Positions 44,293 to 54,578 are shown, counted from the stretch's first letter. The stretch: 64,000 bases of DNA from Blastocatellia bacterium (GCA_019695185.1 JAIBAN010000022.1:26956-90955), one strand, 5' to 3'. Notes: generated by a model not told the origin, from the letters alone. Numbers and translations: made by a program.

Positions 44293-44943
44293 CTATCCTT
44301 TTTTCTCTTCCTGGCGATGCCGCCAAAATTCAATCACTGCCGGCAGCACGGAAATGAAAACAATCATGACAATCACCAAAGAAAAGTTCTTTTTGACAAA
44401 CGGGTGCCCACCAAAAAAGTAACCCGCATAAACCAGCGAACCAATCCAGAGCATTCCTCCACCCAGGCTGAAGGCGATAAACCGGGAGTAAGGCATTTTT
44501 CCAATTCCGGCGACGAACGGGGCAAACGTCCGCACGATGGGGACAAACCGCGCGATAATAATGGTTTTCCGCCCGTACTTTTCATAAAACTTTTGGGTCC
44601 GGACCAGATGGTTTTTGTTAAAGAGCAGGGAATCCTCTTTTTGAAAAACCTTGGGGCCAATCCGGTTTCCAATCCAGTAATTGGTTGTATCGCCGAGTAT
44701 GGCGGCCAGGGAAAGCAGGCCAAACACCCACAATGGATTTAACTGACCGGTGGCGGCTGCCAGCGCACCCACTGCAAAGAGCAGCGAATCGCCCGGTAAA
44801 AAGGGGGTGACAACCAGTCCGGTTTCACAAAAGATGATGGCGAACAGGATGACATAAGTCCATGAACCGTATTGCTGCAACAGCTCGCCCAGGTGGCGGT
44901 CAAGATGTAAAACCAGATCAATCAGATATTTAAGAAACTCCAT
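44293..44943 (-). CDS. DedA-family inner-membrane protein
   Basis: This 216-aa protein has several membrane helices and the DedA/VTT-domain signature. The block G....PFLPGDSLLFAVGALAA is followed by the conserved ARFVPIVRTFAPFVAGIGKM motif with the essential Arg residues. Family members are implicated in lipid-carrier recycling and membrane homeostasis, including undecaprenyl-phosphate flipping by some members. Which substrate applies here is unknown. The gene converges with the TonB-like gene and shares its terminator. Confidence 0.9.
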   Translation of the reverse strand: MEFLKYLIDLVLHLDRHLGELLQQYGSWTYVILFAIIFCETGLVVTPFLPGDSLLFAVGALAAATGQLNPLWVFGLLSLAAILGDTTNYWIGNRIGPKVFQKEDSLLFNKNHLVRTQKFYEKYGRKTIIIARFVPIVRTFAPFVAGIGKMPYSRFIAFSLGGGMLWIGSLVYAGYFFGGHPFVKKNFSLVIVMIVFISVLPAVIEFWRHRQEEKKG

Positions 44944-45173
44944 TGCTACCTCTCAGTCGGCTGAATTCGTCAAAAGCGCGCATTCTAGCATCAAATTGTG
45001 AGAGGAGGGCAAACTGCTTTCGAGAAGGGCAGGACAAGCCAGCCCTGGCAAGGGGCACAGAAGCTCAATTCCCCGGTTGCTTCAGCAGCAAATCTATGCT
45101 CACATAGTTTCAATGCCCCGTTTGCCGCAACTTCCATGGGCTTGTTTTTCAATCACATTAAACAGGGGGTTTT

Positions 45174-46400
45174 ATGGCTCGTGAACGCGCCCAGCTATCT
45201 GAAATTTCTCCACTGTCAAATGTGGAGTCTGAACCCGAATCTTTCCGCCGTGAGCCCAAGGAACCGCGTGAAAACCAGGATTCCGTCCGCCGGGCTCATG
45301 AAATCATTGAACTGCTCGACCAGCGGCGGGGCGAGCGGCATATTGTGGCAATTCAGAATTTTCCCGACCCGGATGCAATTGCTTCCGGCTTGGCGCACCA
45401 GATGCTGGCAGCTCACTTCGACATCACGGTGGATATTGTGTACGACGGGTTTATCAGCCATCAGGAAAATCTGGCATTGGTGCAGTTGTTGCAAATTGAA
45501 CTGCTGCATTACGACCCGAAACTGGACTTGGGCCAATATCAGGCCAGTATTTTTGTGGACAACCAGGGAACCACCACGGGTTTGACCGGAAAGCTCAAAG
45601 AGGCAGGCGTTCAGCCGTTGGTGATTGTGGACCATCACGAACGGCAGGGCCTGATTGAGGCTCCCTTTACCGACCTTCGCAAGGTTGGGGCCACTGCCAC
45701 GATTTATACGGAATATTTGCGGTACAGTCCCTATTCGCTGGAAAAAAACAATCAACAGCACATTCGGCTGGCCACCGCGTTGATGCACGCCATCCGGAGC
45801 GAAACCGGAGGCATGATTCGGGCCCGTGAAGCCGATTTCAAGGCTGCCGGCTATTTGACCGGATTTGTGGACCATAGCCTGTTAAGTGAGATTTTGAATG
45901 TCAAGCGCTCCAAACGGGTGATTGATGTCATCAAAATTGCCCTGGAAAACCGGATTGTCCGTGACAATTACAGTATTGCCGGAGTGGGATTCGTGCGGTA
46001 TGAGGACCGGGATGCCATTCCGCAGGCAGCGGACTTTCTCTTGACCGAGGAAAACATCCATACGGCGATTGTCTATGGCATCATCATCAAGGAAGGCGAG
46101 CGGGAAGTCATCATCGGCAGTCTGCGCACTTCCAAAGTAACCCTCAACCCCGATTCTTTCCTCAAAACCGCCCTCGGAAAGGATAATTCCGGGCATTTTT
46201 ACGGTGGTGGAAAATACGAAGCCGGCGGGTTTGAAATTCCGATTGGGTTTTTGTCGGGTTCGCTTGAAGAGGAGTTCATGCGCTCCAAATGGAAAATTTA
46301 CGATGCCATGGTCAAGCGGAAACTGTTGGAAAAAATCGGTGTGGAAACCATTCAGGCCGCCAATCGGACCGCCAATTTGCAGGAATGGGCCGATGAGTAA
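45174..46400 (+). CDS. DHH/DHHA1-family phosphoesterase (NrnA-like)
   Basis: Start ATG 45174 follows GGGGGT; 408 aa. The DHH domain has the metal motifs FPDPDAIASG (D65, D67), VDN (128-130) and DHH (153-155). The DHHA1 domain has GHFYGGGKY. Family members cleave small oligoribonucleotides, pAp or cyclic dinucleotide products. Without further motifs I cannot choose between them. An N-terminal tail of about 35 residues, rich in Glu, Arg and Pro, is unusual for NrnA. The next gene follows 39 nt later on the same strand. Confidence 0.88.
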   Translation: MARERAQLSEISPLSNVESEPESFRREPKEPRENQDSVRRAHEIIELLDQRRGERHIVAIQNFPDPDAIASGLAHQMLAAHFDITVDIVYDGFISHQENLALVQLLQIELLHYDPKLDLGQYQASIFVDNQGTTTGLTGKLKEAGVQPLVIVDHHERQGLIEAPFTDLRKVGATATIYTEYLRYSPYSLEKNNQQHIRLATALMHAIRSETGGMIRAREADFKAAGYLTGFVDHSLLSEILNVKRSKRVIDVIKIALENRIVRDNYSIAGVGFVRYEDRDAIPQAADFLLTEENIHTAIVYGIIIKEGEREVIIGSLRTSKVTLNPDSFLKTALGKDNSGHFYGGGKYEAGGFEIPIGFLSGSLEEEFMRSKWKIYDAMVKRKLLEKIGVETIQAANRTANLQEWADE

Positions 46401-46404
46401 AGTT

Positions 46405-46432
46405 TTGAGTTTTGAAATTTGAATGGTGAGTT
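46405..46432 (+). repeat. Short GAGTTTT heptamer array
   Basis: Two GAGTTTT units and degenerate flanks lie just upstream of the hemolysin III start, with no inverted partner nearby. The GGTGAG at 46425-46430, which may serve as the ribosome site, sits at the end of this sequence. Confidence 0.5.
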
Positions 46433-46439
46433 AAAAATA

Positions 46440-47093
46440 ATGCCAATACCCAAGCAGATTTTGGACCGACCATATTCCCGTGGTGAAGAACTGGCCAACA
46501 GTCTTTCACACGGGGTGGGATGTCTTGCCAGCCTGATTTCGGTGCCCATCCTGGTGAGCACCACTCTGGCCAAAGGAACCGCCTGGAATGTGGTGGGCGT
46601 GTCAGTTTTTGCCCTTAGTTGCGTGGTGCTCTATCTGGCTTCGACGGTCTATCATGCGCTGCCGTCCGGGCGGGGGAAGCATACCTTTCGAGTGGTGGAC
46701 CACGTGGCCATCTACCTCCTGATTGCGGGAACTTATACTCCGTTTACCCTGGGGGTGTTGCGCGGAGGCTGGGGGTGGACGTTGTTTTCGCTGATTTGGG
46801 CAGCCGCCGTGGCCGGTATTTGTTTCAAAGTCTTTGGTGGGTTTCGTTATCCCAGGGTTTCAACCGTCATGTATCTGGCCATGGGGTGGCTGGTCATGGT
46901 TGCCGCCAAACCCATGGTGCAATTGGTTCCCCCGGCAGGATTGATGTGGTTGCTGGTGGGAGGCATTTGTTATTCCGGGGGTGTCTGGTTTTATCGGGCC
47001 GAGCACGTACGCTATGCTCATTTTGTCTGGCATTTGTTTGTGTTGGCGGGAACCACCTGTCATTTTTTCGCGGTCCTGTGGTACTCAGCCTGA
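46440..47093 (+). CDS. Hemolysin III / TrhA-family membrane protein
   Basis: Start ATG 46440 (MPIPKQ) lies behind GGTGAG; 217 aa. The entry motif YSRGEELANSLSHGVG, seven predicted membrane helices and the conserved H-rich ends (VYHALPSG, FRVVDHVAIYL, FVWHLFVLAGTTCHFF) define the PAQR/hemolysin III family. The family is linked to membrane fluidity homeostasis in some bacteria and to cytolysis claims in others. It may be cotranscribed with the DHH phosphoesterase. Confidence 0.9.
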   Translation: MPIPKQILDRPYSRGEELANSLSHGVGCLASLISVPILVSTTLAKGTAWNVVGVSVFALSCVVLYLASTVYHALPSGRGKHTFRVVDHVAIYLLIAGTYTPFTLGVLRGGWGWTLFSLIWAAAVAGICFKVFGGFRYPRVSTVMYLAMGWLVMVAAKPMVQLVPPAGLMWLLVGGICYSGGVWFYRAEHVRYAHFVWHLFVLAGTTCHFFAVLWYSA

Positions 47094-47235
47094 ATTTCAC
47101 CAAGAGGGAAAGGTATTTGAGCCGACCCCAAACCTGATTCCGGGTTGAAATTGTTCATGGACTGCTGGAGCCGTCACCACACCATGAACCTTAATTCCAG
47201 TCAATGCGGGCCTGACTGGAAGGCACCAAAGTTCT

Positions 47236-50200
47236 ATGTTGGATTGCATCAACCGTTCTCCTGCCCGGTTCCAACCGGTCCTCCGCTGGCACAGGTTGGG
47301 GCAACTGTGCCTGTTCCTCGCCCTGATGATTTTGGCGGATGGGACCTGGGTTCAGGCATCCTCGGGGAAAAACGAACCGGTGGCCGATTTGGTGACACAG
47401 GGAAGGTTGACCTTTCGTGCCTACAATGAAAAGGACGGACTGCCCCAAAATGCCATTGAGGACATGGGGTTTGACCAGCAGGGCTTTTTATGGGTGGGGA
47501 CTCAGGATGGAGCGGCCCGATATAATGGCCGCGAGTGGAAAGTCGTCAACCTGCCCAATCCGGCCAGCTCAAATTTTATCCGTACCATGCTGGTTTCGGA
47601 GGACGGAAGCTTGTGGTTTGGCCGCCAGGATGGTGGCTTGGCCCGGCTTCAGGGGGACAACCGCTGGACCGAATTTACCCGCCACAACGGACTGCCGGCC
47701 AACCGGGTGGATTGTCTGGCGGAAACCGTAACCGGCGATGGGAAAATCATCCTCTGGGCGGGAACCAGCGGCGGCGGCCTGGCTGCCTTCCAGGACGGAA
47801 CATGGACGGTATACAACCAGCCATCGGACATTCCTCATAACAATATTACTTCCCTGGCGGTTTTGCCGAAAAAGGAAGGACAGGCTTTGTGGGTGGCGAC
47901 TCCGGGGGGCGTGGCCTGCTGGGAAGCAGGTCATTGGACCAAGGCCCCATTGCCTGACCGGCTGGCCACCTCGCACCCCAGTTGTTTGTTTGCCGGTGTT
48001 GATGCGGCTGGCTCCCCTGTCATGTGGCTGGGATTTGACGATGGTCAGCTTGGGTATTTCCATAATGGTGACTGGCAAGGGGTGCAGACACCGCCCCAGG
48101 TTCAGTCGCATCCCATCATTGCGCTGGCTCAAACCCGATTGCCGGATGGTTCCCGGACTTTATGGCTCGGCCTGGAGGATGCCGGGCTGGCCCGCCTGGA
48201 ACGAGGCTGCTGGGAGGTCGTGGATACCTCCAAGGGGTTGCCCAGCAACACCATCAAAACGCTGCTGGCCGAGGATACCTCCCAGGGCAGTCGCCGGCTG
48301 TGGATTGGGACGGACGGAGCCGGCCTCATCCGGCTGGAGTTAAGTCAGTGGTTGACGTTCAACACCGCCAGCGGACTGCCGGCCAATATGGTGTTCAGCC
48401 TGCTTGTGACCCGGAGTCCGGAGGGAATCGAAACCCTCTGGGCTGGAACCAATGGGAAAGGTATTGCCCGGTTGGAAAAGGGACATGTCACAGTCTTTGA
48501 TGAATCCGCCGGTTTGCCCGTCAGCACCGCCTTTGCTCTATTGGAAACCACTGGTATCGAGCAGCAACGGATTGTCTGGGCCGGTTTGCGGGGAGGCGGC
48601 ATCGCCCGGTTTGTGAATGGCCGCTGGAAGCAGGAGGTTTCGGATTTTGGACTGGAAACCGCTTCGGTGCGGCGCTTGATTGAAACCGTGACCCCGGCAG
48701 GGGAGCACGAGTTATGGGCGGCCACCGGTCGTTTGGGGCTGGCTCATTATGCCAAAGGCCGCTGGAGTCAGGTGACCACTAAAGACGGGTTGCCGACCGA
48801 CCGGCTTTTTACTGTGCTGGAGGCGGAAAACTCGATTGGTGAACGTGAGTTATGGGTGGGGACCGAAGGCGGAGGGATGGCCTGTCGTAAAAACGGGAAA
48901 TGGGTGGTGTATGACCAGTCCTCCGGATTGCCCAACAACAGTGTGTTGTCGCTGCTGGTGACCAAAGCGGCGGACGGTACCCCGACCTTATGGGCCGGGA
49001 CCGAAGGCGGGGGAGTCGCCCGCATGTTTCTGAGTTCCGGAAGCCGAACATTGACTGTTTTTTCGGATAAATCCCAACCGGCTTTGCCCAACAACACCAT
49101 TTACCAGGTTCAGGCTGATGACCAGGGGCGCATCTACCTCTTTACCAATAAGGGCGTGGCACGCCTTTCACCCCGCACTCCGGACCGCACCAACCCGGCG
49201 GAATATGAAGTTTACACGTTTACGGTGGAAGACGGCCTGCCCAACAATGAATTCAACGGTGGTTCTTCATACCGTGACGGAAAAGGCCGAATTTGGGGCG
49301 GCTCCATCGGTGGTGCCGTGGTGTATGAACCGGACCGTGAGGTCCCTGAACCAAGGGAAAAACGGCTGACCCTGGAGCGTTTGCAGGTGAATGGCGAATC
49401 CGTGGTCGTGCACCCGGTTGCCAATGGGATGGAATACCTGCTGCCGGAGCCGCTCCGGTATGACCAAAACAATCTCCTGGCCGAATTTTCCCTGCTTAGT
49501 TTTTTTCGGGAAAAAAACACCGCCTATCGCATCCGGTTGGAGGGATTCGACCAGGGGGCACCCGGCTGGATGGTTGATTTCAAAAAGGAATATACCAATC
49601 TGCCTGCCGGGCAATATCGTTTTGAGGTTTGGGGGCGGGATGCCGGTGGAACGCTGACAGGGCCACTGCGGCTCAGGTTTTCGATTCGCCCTGCGCCGTG
49701 GCTGACCTGGTGGGCCTATGTGACGTATTTCTGTGTGGGCGGCGGAAGCCTTTTTCTGGGGGTGCGCTGGCGGTTGCGGACGCTTGAACAGCGAAATCTG
49801 CTGTTGGAAACACGGATTGCCGAGCGGACGGCTGACCTGGCTCGCGCGGTTGAGGAAACCCAGCACAAAAATGAACAACTGGAGGCAGCCAAAAGTCAGG
49901 TTGAACACAAAAACCGGGAACTGGGCCGAAAAATCAGCGAACTGCTGGCATCACAGCAACAGGCTGACCGGATTTTCTCGGCTTTGGCGGAGGCCCTGCC
50001 GGGTACGGTGCTGGATGGAAAATACCGGCTGGAGGAAAAAATCGGGGCCGGTGGCTTCGGCACTGTATTTCGCGGAACCCAGCTCAACCTCAACCGCCCG
50101 GTGGCCATCAAGGTGTTCCGGCCCCGGCCTGGAAACGATACGCCCGAATCGGTGGAACGCTTCAAACGCGAGGGCATTTCCGCCACCCTGGTCAACCATC

Positions 50201-50985
50201 CGAATGCCATCCAGGTGATTGATTCGGGGATTTCAGCGGAAGGGGTGGCGTATATTGTCATGGAGTTGTTGCAAGGACATTCCCTGGCTGAGGAAATCCG
50301 CCTCAAACGAAGGTTTTCACTCAAACGGGTGCAGGAAATTGTGCAACCGGTCTGCGCTGCCCTGACCGAGGCTCATTCATGCGGCATCATCCACCGGGAC
50401 ATCAAACCGGACAATATCTTCCTCCATCAGACCAGGGAAGGTGAGGTGGTCAAAGTGGTGGATTTTGGCTTGGCCAAACTCAAAGAGGATGCCAACGATG
50501 TTCTGTCTGAGGGGATGACCGCATCGGGCGTCCTGATTGGCACACCTTCCTATATGTCTCCGGAACGGTTAAGTGGCAAATCCTATGACGAGCGGGCCGA
50601 CGTCTACAGCGTGGGCGTGGTACTCTATGAATTATTGTGCGGAAGCCTTCCGTTCCAGCCTTCGGAACGCGGTGTGATTGACGTAATTTTGCGTCAGATT
50701 CACGAACTTCCCCAGCCCCCCCGCCAATTGAATCCGGACCTTCCGACCGGGGTGGAGCAGGTTGTGCTCCATGCCCTGGAAAAAAATCCGGCCTTGCGCC
50801 CAACTGTTATGAAATTGGAACAGGAACTGGCCGTTGCGATGGAAAACCTGCCTGAAGAAATCCTGACCCGTGAAACCTCCCTTTTCTCGCTGATGGAAAC
50901 CGCTGAACTCAAAGTCACTTTAGGAGGCAAGGTCGGCGACCGGCTGACGGATGCCATTCCCCCAGCCAAAAAAACCATCTCCTGA
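47236..50985 (+). CDS. Two-component-type propeller sensor fused to Ser/Thr kinase (second copy)
   Basis: This 1249-aa protein starts at ATG 47236. A signal/anchor segment (22-42) is followed by about twelve Reg_prop-type blades with repeated TLWAGT..GGG(I/V)ARL and NGLPAN / GLPNN phrases. A Y_Y_Y-like domain follows (YRIRLEGFDQGAPGW), then a membrane helix and a coiled coil (LLETRIAERTADLARAVEE). The PknB-like kinase has GAGGFG, HRDIKPDN (H1053, D1055) and DFG (D1076). The architecture matches 32768-36445, and the junction sequences around ALAEALPGTVLD are nearly identical, so the kinase module was shared. The ligand is unknown. Kinase activity is expected, since all catalytic residues are present. 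Confidence 0.93.
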   Translation: MLDCINRSPARFQPVLRWHRLGQLCLFLALMILADGTWVQASSGKNEPVADLVTQGRLTFRAYNEKDGLPQNAIEDMGFDQQGFLWVGTQDGAARYNGREWKVVNLPNPASSNFIRTMLVSEDGSLWFGRQDGGLARLQGDNRWTEFTRHNGLPANRVDCLAETVTGDGKIILWAGTSGGGLAAFQDGTWTVYNQPSDIPHNNITSLAVLPKKEGQALWVATPGGVACWEAGHWTKAPLPDRLATSHPSCLFAGVDAAGSPVMWLGFDDGQLGYFHNGDWQGVQTPPQVQSHPIIALAQTRLPDGSRTLWLGLEDAGLARLERGCWEVVDTSKGLPSNTIKTLLAEDTSQGSRRLWIGTDGAGLIRLELSQWLTFNTASGLPANMVFSLLVTRSPEGIETLWAGTNGKGIARLEKGHVTVFDESAGLPVSTAFALLETTGIEQQRIVWAGLRGGGIARFVNGRWKQEVSDFGLETASVRRLIETVTPAGEHELWAATGRLGLAHYAKGRWSQVTTKDGLPTDRLFTVLEAENSIGERELWVGTEGGGMACRKNGKWVVYDQSSGLPNNSVLSLLVTKAADGTPTLWAGTEGGGVARMFLSSGSRTLTVFSDKSQPALPNNTIYQVQADDQGRIYLFTNKGVARLSPRTPDRTNPAEYEVYTFTVEDGLPNNEFNGGSSYRDGKGRIWGGSIGGAVVYEPDREVPEPREKRLTLERLQVNGESVVVHPVANGMEYLLPEPLRYDQNNLLAEFSLLSFFREKNTAYRIRLEGFDQGAPGWMVDFKKEYTNLPAGQYRFEVWGRDAGGTLTGPLRLRFSIRPAPWLTWWAYVTYFCVGGGSLFLGVRWRLRTLEQRNLLLETRIAERTADLARAVEETQHKNEQLEAAKSQVEHKNRELGRKISELLASQQQADRIFSALAEALPGTVLDGKYRLEEKIGAGGFGTVFRGTQLNLNRPVAIKVFRPRPGNDTPESVERFKREGISATLVNHPNAIQVIDSGISAEGVAYIVMELLQGHSLAEEIRLKRRFSLKRVQEIVQPVCAALTEAHSCGIIHRDIKPDNIFLHQTREGEVVKVVDFGLAKLKEDANDVLSEGMTASGVLIGTPSYMSPERLSGKSYDERADVYSVGVVLYELLCGSLPFQPSERGVIDVILRQIHELPQPPRQLNPDLPTGVEQVVLHALEKNPALRPTVMKLEQELAVAMENLPEEILTRETSLFSLMETAELKVTLGGKVGDRLTDAIPPAKKTIS

Positions 50986-51297
50986 CCCGAACAACCTGAT
51001 GCGCCTGTTCCGGTTCAATTAACCATGCTCAAAACCCCTGGGCGGGAGCATCCCTTTTTCTGGGCCAGTTTTATTCAATCGGGCGAATGGGGCAATCTTG
51101 CCGGAAAAGGGTAAGGGATGAAGGGGAACGAAACCCCGGTTCCTGGTTGGGGAGTTTTTCTCAGGGATGAAGGATGAAGGATGAGGGAACAGCAGACCCC
51201 CTGGGTTTTTTCGCTCAACACCAGGATGTTCTTTGAATCAGCTCTTTCAGTTGGTTCTTTTCTTCCTTCATCCCTCACCCTTCATGCAGCCAGCAGG
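50986..51297. other. 312-bp intergenic region with heptamer repeats
   Basis: It lies between convergent genes. The main content is a GGATGAA heptamer inverted pair (51161-51286) and a stray copy near 51111-51130. No gene was found. Confidence 0.6.
51161..51286. repeat. Heptamer inverted pair, GGATGAA type
   Basis: The left arm, 51161-51187, is GGGATGAAGGATGAAGGATG. The right arm, 51262-51286, is the inverse (CTTCATCCCTCACCCTTCATG). The core is about 74 bp, close in length to the GGACTGA elements. Confidence 0.85.
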
Positions 51298-53928
51298 TTA
51301 TTTGCGTTGTTTTTTCAGCAGGGAATCCAGATGCTTGACGGCTGCCTCCAGCACTTCGTCACGTCCGGCTCTGATTCCTTCAGGAGTGGGTTCAACTTTG
51401 ATATGGGGCTGGATGCCAACCCGCTGAAGCTGCCGCCCATCCCCATGCCGCACTTCCATGCCGGAAAACATCATGACAATCCCGCCTGGCACGACCAGGT
51501 TGGTGACATTACCGTCAGCACCGCTGGTGGGGCTGCCAATAAAGGTGACATCGGTCGCCGCCTCCAAAAAGAGGCACAGGTGTTCAGCTGCACTGATTGC
51601 ATTTTCATTAATCAGAACCACCACTTTGCCCTGATAAATCCGGTCGGTCCGATTGGGTGTCTTTTGGAAATAGGTGAGGCCGGGGGTATCAACCTGATAA
51701 AATTCATCGGAAAAAAAGAGCCCTGTCTGAAGGGGCCGAGAGATCTGGGCAAACGGAACCCCTTTTTTCCGGGACAGCCAGGAACTCAGCTCGGTGTAGT
51801 TGATGTGAGGGTAACCGCGCAGGTCCAGAATCAGTCCTGAGGTTTCCATGATGGCAGTCCGGGCTGGTTCCACCTCGTCACGGGTCAACCGGTCCAAATC
51901 AAGATATCCGTATCCGGAGGGCAGAACCTGGAAAACCGGCGTTTGGCGAGGCTGCGGGACCATGGCTTGGCTGGCTGGAGTGGTTCGGACCAGCTCCACT
52001 TCGCGTGTCTGACCGTTTTTGCCCGCCAACTTCAGCCGAACCCGACTGTCTTTGGTTCCACGCAAAAGGTTGAAATGCTCATTCCAATAGGCAGCCTGTG
52101 GCGTGGAGGCCGCTCTAGGTTTGAGCGGGGTGGCAAATTTTACTTCCACCGGCACGCCGTCGACTGCCAGCACCAGGTCGCCAGGTTCAATTCCAGTTGT
52201 TTGCCCGATTTGAGGATCCTTGATTGCCTCAATCAATACTTTTCCCCCGGCCCGACGCAGAATCAATTCGGGGGCAAACTCACCCAGATGGTCATCCAGG
52301 GCTTTCATTGGATACACGACACTATGCGAGTCCTGGAGCCGGGTTGACAGCTCCGCCAAGGTCCTTTGGTATTCAATCTGGTTCTGATTGGCCATAAAGC
52401 GGGGGATAAATTCAGTCAAAACCGTTTTCCAGGGGCTTTCCACCAGATGTTTGTATGGGAAAAAGTAATTGGTGGCATTCCAAAACCGAAACAATGCGAG
52501 GAGTCGGTAATTTTCATCAGGGAACGTCATGGTTTCGTAAGCCCGGTCTTTCAGGTTGCGGGCTGGGGGAAGTGGGGAAGCGGTTGGCAGTGCGGATTGG
52601 GGCGGAGTCTGGTTCAAGGCTTTTTGGGCAAATGCCACAATGGTTTCGTCCGAGGATTCCTGGGCCGGGAGGAACCCCTCTGGCTGGAAGTTCAGACTGC
52701 CGCTGGGGGTTACCCGTTCGCTGATGCGTACATTAGCCCAAATGCCATCCATAAGCAGGAATGAATGGCTGGAGTTTTCGCTTTCCCCCATTTTGGTCCC
52801 CACTTCGAGAATTTTGGCCCCGGTGGCTTGCAAGCCACTCAAAACCGGAAAGATATCCGGTGTTTGACCGTCAATGAGGACGGTCACGGGCAGAGGTTTT
52901 TCCGCTTTCCCCATAACGGTGCCGGATTCTTTGGTGGTAAAGCTGGCACCATACCCCTCAAAACCAGTTCCGACTTGAGGGGGGTACCCTTCATATGACC
53001 GACACCGGATTGTGCCGAGCGGGATTTCCCCTTTGACAAACAGAGGGATGATTGACTTGATGATTTCTGGAAATGAATACTGGAGGTTTTGTGGATTGGG
53101 CACAGGGGAAAACCGACAATCCAGAATGACGCCTTTGGATTTGGCAATTTCTGCCGCTATTGCGGTTCTGTGTTCGGCCGTGAGCGTGCGCTTTTGAAAG
53201 AGGTCGGCCAAGGCCGGAAGATTGACGATGAGGTTTTCATTCACAGTCCGGTACAGGGCTGGTGTCGTTTCAGAGGTTTCTTGCGTCGGGAAGGACGGTT
53301 CCACATCCGGGGCAACCAGAACTCTGGTCAGCGGGTCATCCAGCTTTTGCAAGAGTCGGCCCAGAGCCTGTTTGAACTCCTGTGGATTGCGGGCGGCTTT
53401 GACTTCAGGAATGGCTTTTATCAGGGCATCATCCCAGTCAATATTTTTGTAAGCCAAATGCGGGTGGAAAAACTTGACGGCACCCCACAGCCGACCCAAT
53501 TCAGCCAAATGGGCGGTGACATACTCCGACTCACTTAAAAAAGAATCCAGCCGGAGGGCATAATGCCCGTTCGCTTTATTTAGGGAGAGGGGGTGGAGTT
53601 CAACCCGATAGATACCGGTTTGAGGGGCGAGAAAGGTGGTTTGTGCTTCCCCATACGAACCATGGGGAGAGTCCAGGGCAAAGAGCGGTTTTCCATCCGG
53701 CAGTGAGACGGTGATGGCCAAATCCACCCCGTTTTTTTTCAACCTCAGGCTGGGAATCTGCTTGGCCTGTAATTCCAGGCTATAGATATGGGTTTGTTTT
53801 TCACTGATTTCCCGTTCAATCGGGGCATTCAGTTTCAGTGGGGCCACTGCTTCGTGGCCCAGGCTTGTCAGCGGGTTGGTTCCAATCAGATACAACATAA
53901 AGACCAGACCAAAGAACAGTTTCGACAT
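51298..53928 (-). CDS. Secreted S41-family (tail-specific type) peptidase
   Basis: Start ATG 53928 (MSKLFFGL) follows AAGGAA; 876 aa. It has a signal peptide and then a beta-sandwich pre-peptidase-like segment (about 40-140). Next come a helical region, a PDZ-like domain (KDPQIGQTTGIEPGDLVLAVDG) and the S41 domain near the C-terminus. The S41 nucleophile region reads NENAISAAEH, where the Ser occupies the usual (T/I)SAxE place, followed by GSPTSGADGN. It is much longer than CtpA-type enzymes, and an N-terminal half containing a second S41-like fold (residues about 250-450) is possible. It probably degrades or processes proteins in the periplasm. Confidence 0.82.
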   Translation of the reverse strand: MSKLFFGLVFMLYLIGTNPLTSLGHEAVAPLKLNAPIEREISEKQTHIYSLELQAKQIPSLRLKKNGVDLAITVSLPDGKPLFALDSPHGSYGEAQTTFLAPQTGIYRVELHPLSLNKANGHYALRLDSFLSESEYVTAHLAELGRLWGAVKFFHPHLAYKNIDWDDALIKAIPEVKAARNPQEFKQALGRLLQKLDDPLTRVLVAPDVEPSFPTQETSETTPALYRTVNENLIVNLPALADLFQKRTLTAEHRTAIAAEIAKSKGVILDCRFSPVPNPQNLQYSFPEIIKSIIPLFVKGEIPLGTIRCRSYEGYPPQVGTGFEGYGASFTTKESGTVMGKAEKPLPVTVLIDGQTPDIFPVLSGLQATGAKILEVGTKMGESENSSHSFLLMDGIWANVRISERVTPSGSLNFQPEGFLPAQESSDETIVAFAQKALNQTPPQSALPTASPLPPARNLKDRAYETMTFPDENYRLLALFRFWNATNYFFPYKHLVESPWKTVLTEFIPRFMANQNQIEYQRTLAELSTRLQDSHSVVYPMKALDDHLGEFAPELILRRAGGKVLIEAIKDPQIGQTTGIEPGDLVLAVDGVPVEVKFATPLKPRAASTPQAAYWNEHFNLLRGTKDSRVRLKLAGKNGQTREVELVRTTPASQAMVPQPRQTPVFQVLPSGYGYLDLDRLTRDEVEPARTAIMETSGLILDLRGYPHINYTELSSWLSRKKGVPFAQISRPLQTGLFFSDEFYQVDTPGLTYFQKTPNRTDRIYQGKVVVLINENAISAAEHLCLFLEAATDVTFIGSPTSGADGNVTNLVVPGGIVMMFSGMEVRHGDGRQLQRVGIQPHIKVEPTPEGIRAGRDEVLEAAVKHLDSLLKKQRK

Positions 53929-54123
53929 GTAAGGGTTCCTTTCTTGGATGACATGAAGGCGGCAGGCCTTCGTACAAGTGAGGAGTCGAAAGGGACCGAT
54001 AAAATCCATCAAAAAATTTCAACCAGTGAAAAATGGATTCGAATTGCCATCCTGGCTGAAGCGGGAACAAAAATTGGCTGGGCCGGGTCAAATACACAAT
54101 TCCACTTCCCCAAGGATACACCT

Positions 54124-54558
54124 ATGCTTCAAATGGAAAAGAACATGCTCCGGCGGAGTCTGACTGTTTTTATGCTGGCTTTTGTACAACTCTGGGTGTT
54201 TTTGTTTGTGATTGTCTTTGGTTCCCAGCCGATAATATGCAGCGGCACCTGGATGGCCAACCCGCATGTCTACGCACATGTGACGCCACGGAATCGGGTA
54301 TGCCTGTTGAAAGTTCAAGTTCTCCCCAACGGATACGGTTTTTCCGGCACTCAGCCGGTCTCGTTGGAAAACCTGATGCTTGAGGTCAAACCGGTCCTGG
54401 CTACCCTGCCGACAGACCGGCGGATGGTCACCATCCAGGCGTGGGGTGGCGTTCCTTACGAAAAAGTCATCGAGTTGGTGGAGGTTTTACAGACGGCAGG
54501 AGTAACAACCGTGGATTATCAAATGACCCATCAAACTGGCGCAAACCGCCGAAAATGA
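54124..54558 (+). CDS. ExbD/TolR-like membrane protein
   Basis: Start ATG 54124 behind AGGA; 144 aa. The frame from 53788 has no proper start. One N-terminal membrane helix (about 13-37) is followed by a periplasmic domain with the ExbD-like pattern: a strand, LEVKPVLATLP, then RMVTIQAWGGVPYEKVIELVEVLQTAGV. ExbD works with ExbB and TonB to use proton motive force. The N-terminal membrane Asp of ExbD (D25 in E. coli) is not evident in this helix, so energy coupling may be lost. No ExbB is adjacent, so this is an orphan copy. Confidence 0.6.
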   Translation: MLQMEKNMLRRSLTVFMLAFVQLWVFLFVIVFGSQPIICSGTWMANPHVYAHVTPRNRVCLLKVQVLPNGYGFSGTQPVSLENLMLEVKPVLATLPTDRRMVTIQAWGGVPYEKVIELVEVLQTAGVTTVDYQMTHQTGANRRK

Positions 54559-54578
54559 TGCTTTCAGCCATCAGTCCG

